In this document: positions 45,405 through 56,325 of the stretch, piece after piece
Position numbering within the stretch: the first letter of the stretch is position 1
How the letters are laid out: each line of letters begins with the position of its first letter
Assembly: GCA_030267965.1 (NCBI GenBank)
Contig: BRYA01001450.1
Location: 4,818 to 68,817, forward strand
DNA: 64,000 nucleotides
From: Triparma columacea
Taxonomy: Eukaryota; Sar; Bolidophyceae; Parmales; Triparmaceae
Direction of reading: 5' to 3'
Translations under genes and position numbers: made by a program
The notes under the pieces: model-generated
What the model saw: the letters and a program-made list of their open reading frames with translations, nothing else
The model's database searches: none
Told to the model about the DNA's origin: nothing

Positions 45405-46372
45405 GTTGGGATGGAGGTATCAGCGGAGAGGGAGCTTGGGTTGTTGGTTTTTGGGCTGATGGTTGTCTTTGTGAGTAATTTGGGAGGAGTCTGAGGAGAG
45501 AATAGGGTACGAGGGCGAAGGAGAGATGGGTTAGATGAGGCGGTGAGGGATCCTGGTTGAGTTCTTTGGAAATGTGGGGGGACCTCGTTGGTGGTGCTGT
45601 GATAATTGTAGCTGCGCTTGATCTCACTGAATTTCGATAATACTTCGTGCTTAATCTTTGCTTTCCCCTTCGTTGTGTATACGAGGATACGGCCGAAAAA
45701 TGTTCCCTGACCTGGTGGATTTTGTTGGCCAAAATTTCTTCTTCATGCAAAGGTCCTGTCAATTGATGGCCGCTAACAGGGCAACTTTGAGGGCTGATCG
45801 TTGTCGAGACTCAACTGCCTTTCTAACCATGAAATTGAAATTCGCTGCATTCTCCTTCATCGCTCAAAATCACAATTTTGAAGAGCCCTCCAACACGTCT
45901 CATCACCCAATTTCCTCATCAAGAAAAAGCCAAAATCGAGAGTGAGTTTGAGAGATCCAAAGACTTCCAAACGTGCGAAACGCTCCTTCTGTCTTAAGGG
46001 ATGTGCCACATAGATCAATATAAGCCACGCTGAAGGGACGAAACCCGACGAATGTGTTACCAGCAGCTGAACACCCCCACCACTGGCATGATCGAGGGAG
46101 GGCAGAGATTGGTTAATTTCCGATATCCCTGGACTCCATGCCTCTCTCCGACCATAATGAGACGATGATATATAGATGACACAAGTTCACAATGAACGGT
46201 ATACCACAAAACGACGAATTGGCCAAAATATGCTTGTGCCCCTCCCTTCACCGAGATTCCAGAGCTGCTAAAATCTACCCATCCGAACCTGCACCGTAAT
46301 AATTCCCCCACAATCCCCCCATTGCACTACCCCGATTCTAACCCCCTCCCCACAATTTCCCCTCAGAATAAC
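45405..46372. promoter_or_regulatory. Divergent promoter/leader region between eIF3h and RPL23
   Basis: Two translation genes diverge from this 968-bp interval. Just before the RPL23 start, a branch-like CTAAC, a pyrimidine run and CCTCAG/AATAAC precede the ATG by 6 bases, which is a good acceptor; RPL23 probably has an intron in its 5' leader. The matching donor is not certain; GAGAGTGAGT near 45940 is a candidate. No gene is evident inside. Confidence 0.5.
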
Positions 46373-46804
46373 ATGGGAGAGAAAGGAAAACGTGGACGCG
46401 CCCTCGCTGCCGGAATCAAGCACAAGATCACTGCTGGTCTTCCCACTGCTGCCGTCATCAACTGCGCCGACAACACCGGAGCTAAGAACCTCCACATCAT
46501 CGCTGTCTGTAACACCGGCGGGCGCCTTAACAGGTACCCTAAGGCCAGTTCCGGCGACATGGTTATGGCTTCCGTGAAGAAGGGAAAGCCCGAGTTGAGG
46601 AAGAAGGTCATGCCCGCCGTCGTTGTCCGCCAGCGCAAGAGTTTCCGCAGGAAGGAGGGAGTCTTTATTTACTTCGAGGATAACGCTGGAGTCATTGTCA
46701 ACAACAAGGGAGAGATGAAGGGATCTGCCGTGTCTGGACCTGTTGCCAAGGAGTGCGCTGACCTTTGGCCCCGTATCTCCTCGAACGCTGGATCCATTCT
46801 TTAA
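46373..46804 (+). CDS. RPL23: 60S ribosomal protein L23 (uL14)
   Basis: A single coding exon of 143 residues, starting at the ATG at 46373. The sequence is highly conserved: [57 protein letters not shown] and the family end [19 protein letters not shown]. uL14 sits at the subunit interface of the large ribosomal subunit. Codon use is strongly C-ending, as expected of a highly expressed gene. The stop is 35 bp from the convergent C2CD5 stop. Confidence 0.98.
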   Translation: MGEKGKRGRALAAGIKHKITAGLPTAAVINCADNTGAKNLHIIAVCNTGGRLNRYPKASSGDMVMASVKKGKPELRKKVMPAVVVRQRKSFRRKEGVFIYFEDNAGVIVNNKGEMKGSAVSGPVAKECADLWPRISSNAGSIL

Positions 46805-46839
46805 GCGTCCGTGGTTAAATTCAAAAACACAAACTTTAC

Positions 46840-49800
46840 TTATTCCTCGTCCCTCACGCAAACAACAGCGCACCCACTTAACGAAACAAAGTTGTAAACT
46901 TGGCTCTTGTATACCTTCCCACCGCTCTCAGCAGGCACTGCTTTGTAACAGAGCATAGCGTTCCCTCCCAACGACGCTACATGAGCCTTCGCCACCGCGT
47001 TGCACTCTCTAATGAACTGCTTGAAGGATTGGGCCTCCCCGCTGTAACTATCAGCTGCCCTGCTTTCTCTGATGAAGTGCATGCTGACCATTCCTAAGTA
47101 CCTTTCAACCCTCCCTCCCGCAATGCCCGAGAGCGGGGTTAACTCCACGCAGCACTCCGTAATTCCACCGAAGGGTGCCCTGGTGCCAGGGATCCAGCTG
47201 TAACGCTGCATTTCCAACGACCCGACAATCCCCCCTCCTCCAATTCCCCCCCCCCCCGATCCCCTCTCCTCCATGCTTCCATTATTACCCTCGGCGTTGA
47301 ACTTAGGTACCACGATAGGCACACTCTTGCTGGATGATAGCGTCAAGGGGCTCGCCGGCATACTTAACATCCCTGTCACGGTATTCAGCGGGCTTCCCGA
47401 ACGTCCCTCCATCACGTCAATCGCCGTCACAGGTTCTTGCTTTGGAGTGGAGAACCCTGCAACCCCCGCCCCCCCAAAGCTCCCTCCATCGCCCATCATT
47501 CGCAGCGTTGGCGACGTGGACATCCGAGGGGACCCAAAAGTCCCCCCAAAAGTCCCCCTCCCCCCTCCCCCTCCAAATATCTTGCTCAACTCCTCAGTGA
47601 CTCCCCCTCCCCCAAACCTCTTATTGACGACCTTCCCCTTCTCGCTCAGCCTCTCGACAATCGTCATGATCTGCTCCTTATTCACGTTTGCCCATCCGAA
47701 CAAGTTGCCGACCTCCTTCTCCATCTCCACCATGAGCTGCCTCTTAGCTGCGTCTCCCTTCTTCTCCATGTCCTCCACCTCCTCTCCCTCCTCTGAGAGC
47801 TTCATCTCACCCTCCTCCCCTCCCTCCCTTATTGCCATGCAGGTGCAAAATAGCTCAATCATGTTGTCCGGGGTTAAATTGACTTGAGTCTTCAACCCAC
47901 ACAATAACACCCTCTCCCCCTTTTTGAAATTGTCGCAAAGCTTCATGTACAGCTGCTGGAACAACCCGCTCAACCACTGGTTGTTTCTGGTCCCTCTTCC
48001 AGCCTCGTTCCACTTCACCCTCATCATGGCCATGAGCATGCACTCGTTCTCTACCTCGTACTCCTTCCCGCCGCACCCGGTGCCCCTGTCAGGCAGATGC
48101 TCACTGGTCGCCACGCGGATACCATCTGGCAGGACCTTGTCAAGGAGCACGCTCATGACATCCTCGTCGGTCTCGTCGTCAATCTCCAGGACGAAAGGGG
48201 CCTTGTCGTCTCGATATAGCCTCCTTCTCCTCCCTTTCTTCCCCCCCCCCCCCCTTTCTTCCTTCCCGCTTCCCTCCTCCTCCTCCGCCTTCTCTGCGAG
48301 CTCATCAAGCTCCTCCAGATCCGGCCCGAGCACTCCCCCTTCTTCCACCATCTTCCTCTCACCATCTTCCTTGTTGGTCATCTCTGTCTCGGTCTCATCC
48401 GATGAAGAAGAGGAGGAGGAAGAGGAGGAGGACGAACCGTCAGACGAGCTGCTGCTGCTGCTGCTACTACTACTCCCACCTTCAGCCTTTTCCTTTTCCT
48501 TTTCCTTCTCCTTCTCCTTTTCCTTCCTATCCCTCTCCTTCTTTCTGTCGCTCCCGTGTTCTTGAATGTTTCCAAAGCTGTGACGACCGAAAGGGGTTAG
48601 CAAATAAGAAGTGTCGTTCACAAAACTCATTCTCAGCTCACCTGCTCCTCCTCTCTCTCCTCCTCACTGCCTCCTTCTCCTTCCTTCTCATTTCGGCCTT
48701 CTTGGCCCTCGCCAGCTCTCTCCTCTTTGCTATTTTGGCCCTCTTCCTCAGCGCGCTAACCTGAGCGCTTAATGCAAGATTTCTTCTATTAAAAGCACTC
48801 AAAGTTTCGATCTGGTTCTGAAGCTGTGATGAGCGAAGCGAAGTGCGAGAGGAATTTTGATGATGAGTGAAAACCGAGAAAAGAAGGGGAAGAATATTGT
48901 GCGGAGGAGCAAGACTATCAGGTTTTCATGGCCAATGCTGGCGCTACCAATTCCTTGCCGCTCCTTACCTTAACAAGTTGCAGATCCTCTGCATCCTTGA
49001 CGTCGATCGTCCTGCTGATTTCAAGTATGCGAGGTGGGGGCATCGCCTCGCAGTAGATGGCCGTGGCCGTGGCAGTCGCCACAATGAGCCTACCTCCAAC
49101 GTCAACCTCGCTCTTCAAACTGAAGGCGGCATTCCTCCCGAGCACCTTGAGCTTGAGCATAAGCTGCCTCATGAGCTCGAACTCGAGGAAGGGCAGCGCC
49201 TCGCTGACAGCGAGGGCATCATTCTCCCCGTTGGCCTTTGGCCTCGCCCTGCAAACCCTGGCTTCAATGAGCACCCCGGCCCCCCTTACCGTCATTCTCT
49301 TGGGTGGCTCTATGGTGCTGAGGATAGTCTCGGGCACCCACTTCTTTCCGCACAGCATGCAAGGGACGAGCTTCATGTTGGAGAAAGGTGCAAGCCTGTG
49401 ATGGTATGGAACGTGGCAGAAACTGCAGGGCTTGGCCAGCCTGGGAAGAGCGAAGCGACAGACCGTGGGCTGTTAGCAATAAATGCGTGCTACGCTGTGC
49501 TCCCCGTGGCTCGCTTCGCTTTACTTGTCGCCGCTCACCTGGCTCTAAATACTGGTAATGCCATTCCACCCCCCACACCGCTTGTTTTCCTCGCCCTTCT
49601 CTCGATTCTCTTGGCGTGCCTGCCTCGTCTCTCTCCCCTTTCCTTCCTTCTCTCACCCTTAATTTGCGGCTTCCCCTCCCTCACCTCCTCAACCTCGGAA
49701 TTTGATACCCCTGTGTCACTCTCCATATTGTCCTTTCTCCAGTCCCTCGTGGACGAGGTTGGAGATGTATCGGAAACTATCGAGTTAATTGACTGCCTCC

Positions 49801-51533
49801 CCCCCCCCCCCTTACCCCCCCCCCCTTCGCCCATTAGTTCTTGCCTCTGAAGTTCCCACTGTCTCCCCATTCTCCACTCCCTGGTCAGGTCCTTCATCCC
49901 CCTGACTGTGCAGGCCGTCCCGGTGGCCGAGAGGACGCAAACATCGTCATAAATGGTACTAGACTCTTCATAGCCCACAACATGAGAACAGCACAAAGTG
50001 CGAGCGTGGGAACGGATCTCGTCGCGGAGCTCTGACCACCATCCATCCCTCGTCTCCTGGTCGCTAAGCTTCGTCGCGAGCTTCCCAAGGTATTTGACGG
50101 AACGGGCGGTAACTAGCCCTCCAATCCTAATCCTGACGTCCGGGCCCATCTCGCGCAGAGTCAAGAGCTGGACGTCTTCCTCCTGGTTCCCTTCCCTGAT
50201 CCTGGCTACGGCCTCAGCAATCTTGGGATTGGTACTAGTGATCATGTTCGCATTAGTCTGCATCGCAACAATCTTGTCCTTGTCATCCTTCGAGCTAGGA
50301 TTGATCTCAAGCATCCCGTTCTCGTTCCCTTTCCCCTGCTTCTCCTCCTCCTCCTCCTTCCTCCTCAGCAGCACAGCGGTGCCGTAGCTTCTCGCCACGA
50401 TACCCGAGTCACCCTCTACGTCGAAGTTCTGCCTATATCCGAGCACGGCATTTCCACCCAACTCCAAAACTTTCTTGCAAAGTTGTCTCCTTACGCTGGC
50501 ATCGAGGACGTAGAGGAGGGACTGCCTCTGCTCATTGCTGCCAGGGGAGGAGGGAGGGAAGGAGCAAGGGGGTCAACATCAAGCTCTCAATATATACGTC
50601 GGGGCAGGATGTGCCGAGAGTGGGCCGCCACGTCCATTCTCACCTGTATCTAGCCTGCCTGAACTGGTCCTTCCACTCGTACTCCGGGTCGTCTGCTACT
50701 CCCAGCTCCTCCACGAACCCGAACACGTGGCTAACTTCCCAGCCGCTCCCCTCGTCAATCATGGAGAGGGGAAAGAGCTGCACCCCGGCAGATGAATCAC
50801 GGAAGGGGTTTAAGTCCCCGAAGAACTGGAGCTTGATGCTCAAGTTCAGTTCCCCTCGTACCCCCGCGAGGGTATCGTAAATTGGAAACAGCCCATCAAT
50901 CGTCAATTCCTCTTGATCGTCCTCAGTCTCTTGTTGGTCTACGAAGCTCTCCTTCTTCACCAGGGCGAGGACATTCTGTTCGTTGTCCTTTGACGGACTT
51001 ATCTTCTCGTTCCCCTCTGAGCCAACCTTCAACTTCTCGTTCTCGTCGTCTTCATCACTCCTATCCTCCAGAGCTGTTTTAGCCGCAGCCCTCATCAACA
51101 GGGGATTGAGATCGACGTATACCATCCCGACGCAACTATCAGCCTTGTAGTTGTCACTATCCCAAACCTTGAAGATGAGGGGCTCGTTCTGAAGCAGCGT
51201 ATCGTCAGAAACCTCGAACCTGAACTCCTCGTTCCACACAGGGTTCAGCGTCTTCTTCTCAACACCAGTCTTACCCTGAAACATTCTCTAATTTGGGGCA
51301 AAGGGGAGAGAGGGAGAGGGAGGGTGAGAAAGGAGGAGAAAGATAGAAAGGCAGCACAGAATCAACCACGCACGCACCTCCTCGCCCTTGTGGTTATGCT
51401 CAATCCAATGCTTATGACCTCCTAGCGATACGGTCACATAAGCATCAGTTGTCAAGGCCCCTGTCAGAAGGGCACGATCCATGATGGGTAGATTCCGTGC
51501 AGAGTTGATGCGGATCTTAATATTGGAGGGCAT
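46840..51533 (-). CDS. C2CD5: C2 domain-containing protein 5 homologue
   Basis: Six exons, 51533-51378, 51287-50644, 50537-49539, 49440-48969, 48823-48642 and 48577-46840, join in phases 0, 2, 2, 0, 2 for 1,396 residues. The N-terminal C2 domain (IRINSARNLPIMDRALLTGA, KTLNPVWNEEF, VWDSDNYKADSCVGMVYVDL) is followed by the family region GLFPIYDTLAGVRGELNLSI and GFVEELGVADDPEYEWKDQ. YbjQ-like modules follow (KVLELGGNAVLGYRQNFDVE). A four-Cys cluster (C605-x2-C608 and C627-x2-C630) and a C-terminal module (HVASLGGNAMLCYK, SGCAVVCVRDEE) match the animal protein. There C2CD5/CDP138 takes part in GLUT4 vesicle fusion; here a membrane-traffic role is inferred. It is longer than the human protein (about 1,000) owing to Ser, Glu and Gly-rich inserts. 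The acceptor of exon 2 could be 12 nt downstream without changing frame. Confidence 0.9.
49441..49538 (-). repeat. Intron with terminal inverted repeats (introner-like)
   Basis: This 98-nt C2CD5 intron carries AGCGAAGCGA near its donor and the exact inverse TCGCTTCGCT near its acceptor (sense strand). Similar end motifs occur in introns of the sulfotransferase and kinesin genes. A mobile, introner origin is inferred, not shown. Confidence 0.5.
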
Positions 51534-51679
51534 CTCGCCGATCTATTGCTCAGGGAAGAGCTGAGGGAATGTGAAGCGGTTTCGAAGCTTTCAACCGGCT
51601 GAAATAAGAAATTTCTTTCACCTTTCCTGCCTAGAGCCTAGAGCTCGGTCCACTTTTGGTGGATCCGGCAAAAGGCCCA

Positions 51680-53156
51680 ATGACCTCAGCACGACGAACA
51701 TTCGGTCAAGGGGCGGCGAAGGTTCACTCTTTTAACCAAAAGCTCCCTTCTTTTTCTCCGTCAAAGTTGGAAGAAGGCCATGCAACCAAGCCTGCCTCGA
51801 GAGGAATCCACAGGGACTTAAAATTTCTACTCTTAACGGTGTCAACTGTTATTCTCGTTTGGTCCGCAGCGTCTTTTCTGCATCCGAGCACCGCAGATCC
51901 CACGGCAACATCGTCGAGTAATAGTAATCCTATCATTACAAACCCTCCCCGGCACGTTGAGGGCCAAGTGGTGACCAAGGCAGTTGAACATGGAGAGATG
52001 GGGGACGGGAACTTGCTGTTGGGAGGCCTTTACGGCGAGAAGTCGGCGCGACCGCCGCAATCGCCGCAATCGCCGCAATCACCGCAGTCGCAGCTGCCGC
52101 CACTGCCATCATTACCAGCGAAAACATATTCTGGCCTCATCTTTGTCAAAACTTACAAGACTGCGTCCACGACTGTCGCCATGTTACTCAACTCCATAGC
52201 GAGTCATCTTAAATTGCACTGCCTTCACCCCTCTGAAGGAGGGTGGTTCAAGGAGGGAGAGGTGAGAATATGGAGGGTAACTAGAAGAGCGGAGCGAAAG
52301 TTGTGGAGGAGGCGGCGAGGAGCGCACTGAAGACCGAATGTACTCTACATGAAGTACACCATAATCTAATTTCCTTCACTTGTCGCTTCGCTCATCACAG
52401 TTCAAGAGGCGAGCAGATCAGGGGCAGACGTATGGGATGAGCTATAGGCACATAACCCCCGTGGTAGACTACGACGGGCTCAACCTTGTCGTTCCCAACG
52501 CGATGCTTACAACAATTGCAAGAGATCCGATCACCAAGTTCAACTCCATGTTCAACTTCGTGAAGACCACAAGGAATAAGTACAAAAACATCAACAACTT
52601 CATAGACGCCGTGGTAGCTGGAAGGGCCGAGACAAACGAGATAAACGATCTATGCAACAATTTCGCCTACTCGCTCAGCGGGAAGCAAGACACACTCGGG
52701 AGGCTAACTAGGGAAGAATCCGAGGTGTACGCGAGGGAGATGATCAAGAGCTTCGACGAGAGGGATATGTTCGTCATGATAATGGAAAAGCTTCCCGAGT
52801 CCCTTGTAGTGATATGCGAGGGAATGAAGTGGGACTGCTACTCCGGAAAAATGTCATTCAAGAATACGTCGGAGAGGAAGAATACGGATCCGGGGAATAT
52901 TAAGTGCAAGGACGAGAACTGCAGGGAAAAGATCCTGCAGTGCAACTGGGTCGACAACATCCTCTACGACCATTACAGCAAAAAACTTACTGAAATCATC
53001 GCGGGAATTGACAAGTTCGAGGAAAAGCTCGAGAAGCTCAATAATGTCATGGCCAAAAGCACCGGGAATGCACAAAAGTACCCAGTCAGCTGCAGAGGGC
53101 AGATCAACAGCGACTTCGATTCCCTCCACTCATGTAAAGGTAAACTCACGCCGTGA
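51680..53156 (+). CDS. Galactose-3-O-sulfotransferase family protein, type II membrane
   Basis: Two exons, 51680-52261 and 52401-53156, phase 0, 445 residues. The N-terminus is cytosolic, then one signal-anchor helix (KFLLLTVSTVILVWSAASFL) and a Pro/Gln-Ser stem, the type II Golgi layout. The 5'-phosphosulfate-binding loop is clear (IFVKTYKTASTTVAMLL, about 152-168), and the 3'-phosphate segment is TIARDPITKFNSMFNF (about 232). Both fit the galactosylceramide/Gal3ST family, which moves sulfate from PAPS to galactose. The true acceptor is unknown, probably a cell-surface or vacuolar glycan or lipid. The ATG at 51680 is chosen over an upstream TTG. The 3' end has an alternative spliced form (see Part 2). 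Confidence 0.87.
52262..52400 (+). repeat. Intron with near-inverted ends (introner-like)
   Basis: The 139-nt sulfotransferase intron has GAGCGGAGCGA 30 nt after its donor and TCGCTTCGCTC just before its CATCACAG acceptor; these are inverse with one mismatch over 11 bases. Confidence 0.45.
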
Positions 53157-53221
53157 TTACGAAATCCACCCTTATCCTTCACACCATTTTTTTCCCCCAG
53201 TCGGCTTCCCAGGGCTCCACT

Positions 53222-56200
53222 ATGACAAACTTCAAACAGTCCATGACTTCGAGACGCGGACGCCCTCGCCCCCCCCCTCCAAGCGCCCCCCCCCCGCCCG
53301 ACGGTGACCAGCGACAGTCTTCAGTCTCTTCAGCCTCTTCCTCAAATTTACAAATCGATACCCCTCGAAAGAATGAAAAAAAAGGCTCTAGATCGAAAAT
53401 TCCCGAGACTCCGCCTCCACCACCCGCCGAGAGAGTACCTTCTGAGACTCCCCCCACTCCTCCTAACGAAGGTAACATATCTACAGACAGGATGCTTGTT
53501 TTGGCAAGGGTGAGGCCTCTTAATAGGATTGAGCAGGAGGACGAAGACGGCGCAGGGGAGGTTGTCGTTTACACCAAGGACGGAGACGAGGAAGTACGTA
53601 GAGGAGGCATGTTCACCCAGTGCATCGTTGGTGTCAACCTCGAGGGAGCAACAGTCTCTCACAAGAATGAGAAGGAGTACAGGCTGGACGGGGTGTTCGG
53701 GCCGGACGCCTCCCAGGAGGATATTTTCCTGGCGACGGTACCCTTACTGAGGGCTGCGTTGTCAGGCTATAACGCCACTGTATTCACGTACGGGCAGACA
53801 GGTACAGGAAAGACCCACACCATGCTTGGACACGACCTCTGGGCCCTAGCCGGGGAGGTCAGCGGTGGTCCTTCGGAGGCGATCACGAGCGACAGAGGAA
53901 CGAGAGGAATAATTCCCCGGGCTCTGCAGTACGTTTTCAAGCAGATTAGAATAATGGAGAGGTGAGTGGTGAGCGCAAGCGAAGCGGAGTAGAACACGCC
54001 TAATAATTGCTAAACTTTCTTCTCCCCCGCTACGCTCACCCCCCGCTCGTTCATCGCAGCGCAAACACCCCTACGTGGNNNNNNNNNNNNNNNNNNNNNN
54101 NNNNNNNNNNNNNNNNNNNNNNNNNNNNNNNNNNNNNNNNNNNNNNNNNNNNNNNNNNNNNNNNNNNNNNNNNNNNNNNNNNNNNNNNNNNNNNNNNNNN
54201 NNNNNNNNNNNNNNNNNNNNNNNNNNNNNNNNNNNNNNNNNNNNNNNNNNNNNNNNNNNNNNNNNNNNNNNNNNNNNNNNNNNNNNNNNNNNNNNNNNNN
54301 NNNNNNNNNNNNNNNNNNNNNNNNNNNNNNNNNNNNNNNNNNNNNNNNNNNNNNNNNNNNNNNNNNNNNNNNNNNNNNNNNNNNNNNNNNNNNNNNNNNN
54401 NNNNNNNNNNNNNNNNNNNNNNNNNNNNNNNNNNNNNNNNNNNNNNNNNNNNNNNNNNNNNNNNNNNNNNNNNNNNNNNNNNNNNNNNNNNNNNNNNNNN
54501 NNNNNNNNNNNNNNNNNNNNNNNNNNNNNNNNNNNNNNNNNNNNNNNNNNNNNNNNNNNNNNNNNNNNNNNNNNNNNNNNNNNNNNNNNNNNNNNNNNNN
54601 NNNNNNNNNNNNNNNNNNNNNNNNNNNNNNNNNNNNNNNNNNNNNNNNNNNNNNNNNNNNNNNNNNNNNNNNNNNNNNNNNNNNNNNNNNNNNNNNNNNN
54701 NNNNNNNNNNNNNNNNNNNNNNNNNNNNNNNNNNNNNNNNNNNNNNNNNNNNNNNNNNNNNNNNNNNNNNNNNNNNNNNNNNNNNNNNNNNNNNNNNNNN
54801 NNNNNNNNNNNNNNNNNNNNNNNNNNNNNNNNNNNNNNNNNNNNNNNNNNNNNNNNNNNNNNNNNNNNNNNNNNNNNNNNNNNNNNNNNNNNNNNNNNNN
54901 NNNNNNNNNNNNNNNNNNNNNNNNNNNNNNNNNNNNNNNNNNNNNNNNNNNNNNNNNNNNNNNNNNNNNNNNNNNNNNNNNNNNNNNNNNNNNNNNNNNN
55001 NNNNNNNNNNNNNNNNNNNNNNNNNNNNNNNNNNNNNNNNNNNNNNNNNNNNNNNNCCCCGCTCACCTCAGGCTCAGGGAAGCTCTCGCGAGGGAAAAGG
55101 GGGAGAAAACGAAGCTGCTCGAAGCCGTGTACAGCTCTAGCGAGGGGGGTAAGTTGGGAGATCTGGAAGGACTCTCGACGAACCCAACCGCCCAGCTTAG
55201 GGTCCTAGACGCGCAGAGAGTGATGCTGAATCAGCGACAGGAGGAAATCGAGGAGGCCGAAAACGACCAAGAGGAAAGGAGGGAATGGCTCGATAGTTAT
55301 CACACTTGGCTGAGGAACCTGCCGGTTGGGGGGGACGAACAGGAGGGGGGGGGGGGGACGATTGGGGAAACGGGAGGAGCGGAAGGGGGGAACCCTACGC
55401 TTTACGACAGGCTTTGCATGATGGAGACCAGCGTCCTGCTGCAGAGCCAGGAGCTCAAGAGGACGAAGAGACTCTTTTTGAGGGACAAGGAGAGACTGGA
55501 AATACAGCTTGCTCAGAGCCTCGAGGAAGTGGACGGGAGGGACAAGATCATCAAGGAGAGGGATTACGACAATGAAGGGAGGGTCAAAGCGTTGAAAAAT
55601 GTCGAGGAAGAGTTGAAGGGAGAAGTTGAGAGGCTAAGGTGGAAGATAGGAGAGCAGCAAGTGATGATCGAGGGCGTCAAGAAGAAGATGGTGGAGAGGG
55701 GTGAGGTGGAGAGCGCGGGGAGGCCGAGCGTTGAAAGCGTGGGGAGGCCGAGCGTTGAAAGCGTGGGGAGGCCGAGCGTTGAAAGCTCGGCTCGACCTCG
55801 TGGTGAAATCTTGGTGAGCCCTCTCTCGTCAGGCGTGGTGAGGCCTCGTGGGGAAAGCTTCGGAAGGAGAGGAACTACCATGGGGCTTCTCTCGTCAAAG
55901 GAAGGGCGCAAGGACGCGAAGAGCGTGGGGGTTACCCGGGACGAGCTTGAGAGGGGCGCCAGCGAGGCTTACAAGGAAGCGATCGATAGGTTGAGGGAGT
56001 TCAGCACCGAGCACGGCATCGGCCTCGAGGGGGAGGAGGCGCCCTCGCCGGTCGCGGGGGGGGACGAGGAGGGGGGGGGGTGGGGGGGGAGCGCGGGCCG
56101 GGGATTGAGGGTTCGTGCTCGTAGCGGAAGCGTACCAGACGTGGCCCCTGTACAGAAAGTGTGGACGGAGCACTTTGACGCCAACCACGGCGTGCCGTAC

Positions 56201-56260
56201 TACCACAACAGGATCACCAACGAAACGACGTGGGAGCCGCCCCCGGGATACGAGGAGTAG
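53222..56260 (+). CDS. Kinesin motor protein with C-terminal WW domain (interrupted by gap)
   Basis: Exons 53222-53961 and 54060 into the gap, then 55072-56260 after it. The first part has a Pro/Ser-rich N-extension, then a kinesin motor start (MLVLARVRPLNR), EYRLDGVFGPDASQEDIF and the P-loop TYGQTGTGKTHTM near residue 190. Switch I, switch II (DLAGSE-type) and the neck must fall in the N gap. The part after the gap is coiled coil (LEIQLAQSLEEVDGRDKII, then NVEEELKGEVERLRWKI), a 9-residue GRPSVESVx tandem repeat, disordered Gly/Glu stretches and a WW domain at the extreme C-terminus (WTEHFDANHGVPYYHNRITN and TTWEPPPGY), with both signature Trp residues and the Pro. That the two sides are one gene is inferred from strand, phase (2 to 2) and composition. 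Confidence 0.8.
53962..54059 (+). repeat. Intron with near-inverted ends (introner-like)
   Basis: This 98-nt kinesin intron has GTGAGCG and AGCGG close to the donor and CCGCT plus CGCTCAC before the acceptor, so its two ends could pair. It equals in length the C2CD5 intron with inverted ends. Confidence 0.45.
54079..55056. other. Assembly gap (978 N)
   Basis: Unknown sequence within the kinesin gene. It hides the remainder of the motor domain and at least one intron-exon boundary. The stated length may be an estimate. Confidence 0.99.
55719..55790 (+). repeat. 27-bp coding tandem repeat in kinesin tail
   Basis: Three copies of a 27-bp unit (AGGCCGAGCGTTGAAAGCGT core) encode GRPSVES repeats. 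Probably a disordered linker between the coil and the WW domain. Confidence 0.9.
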
Positions 56261-56325
56261 GGGAAATAGAGCTATTTTTATTAAAACAAACAGTGCTCAG
56301 TGTTCTCTCCTCCCCCCCCCTTCGC

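Noticed and set aside
45405..46322. Short ORFs between eIF3h and RPL23
   Set aside because: None shows a recognisable domain, and the region is best explained as promoter and leader sequence.
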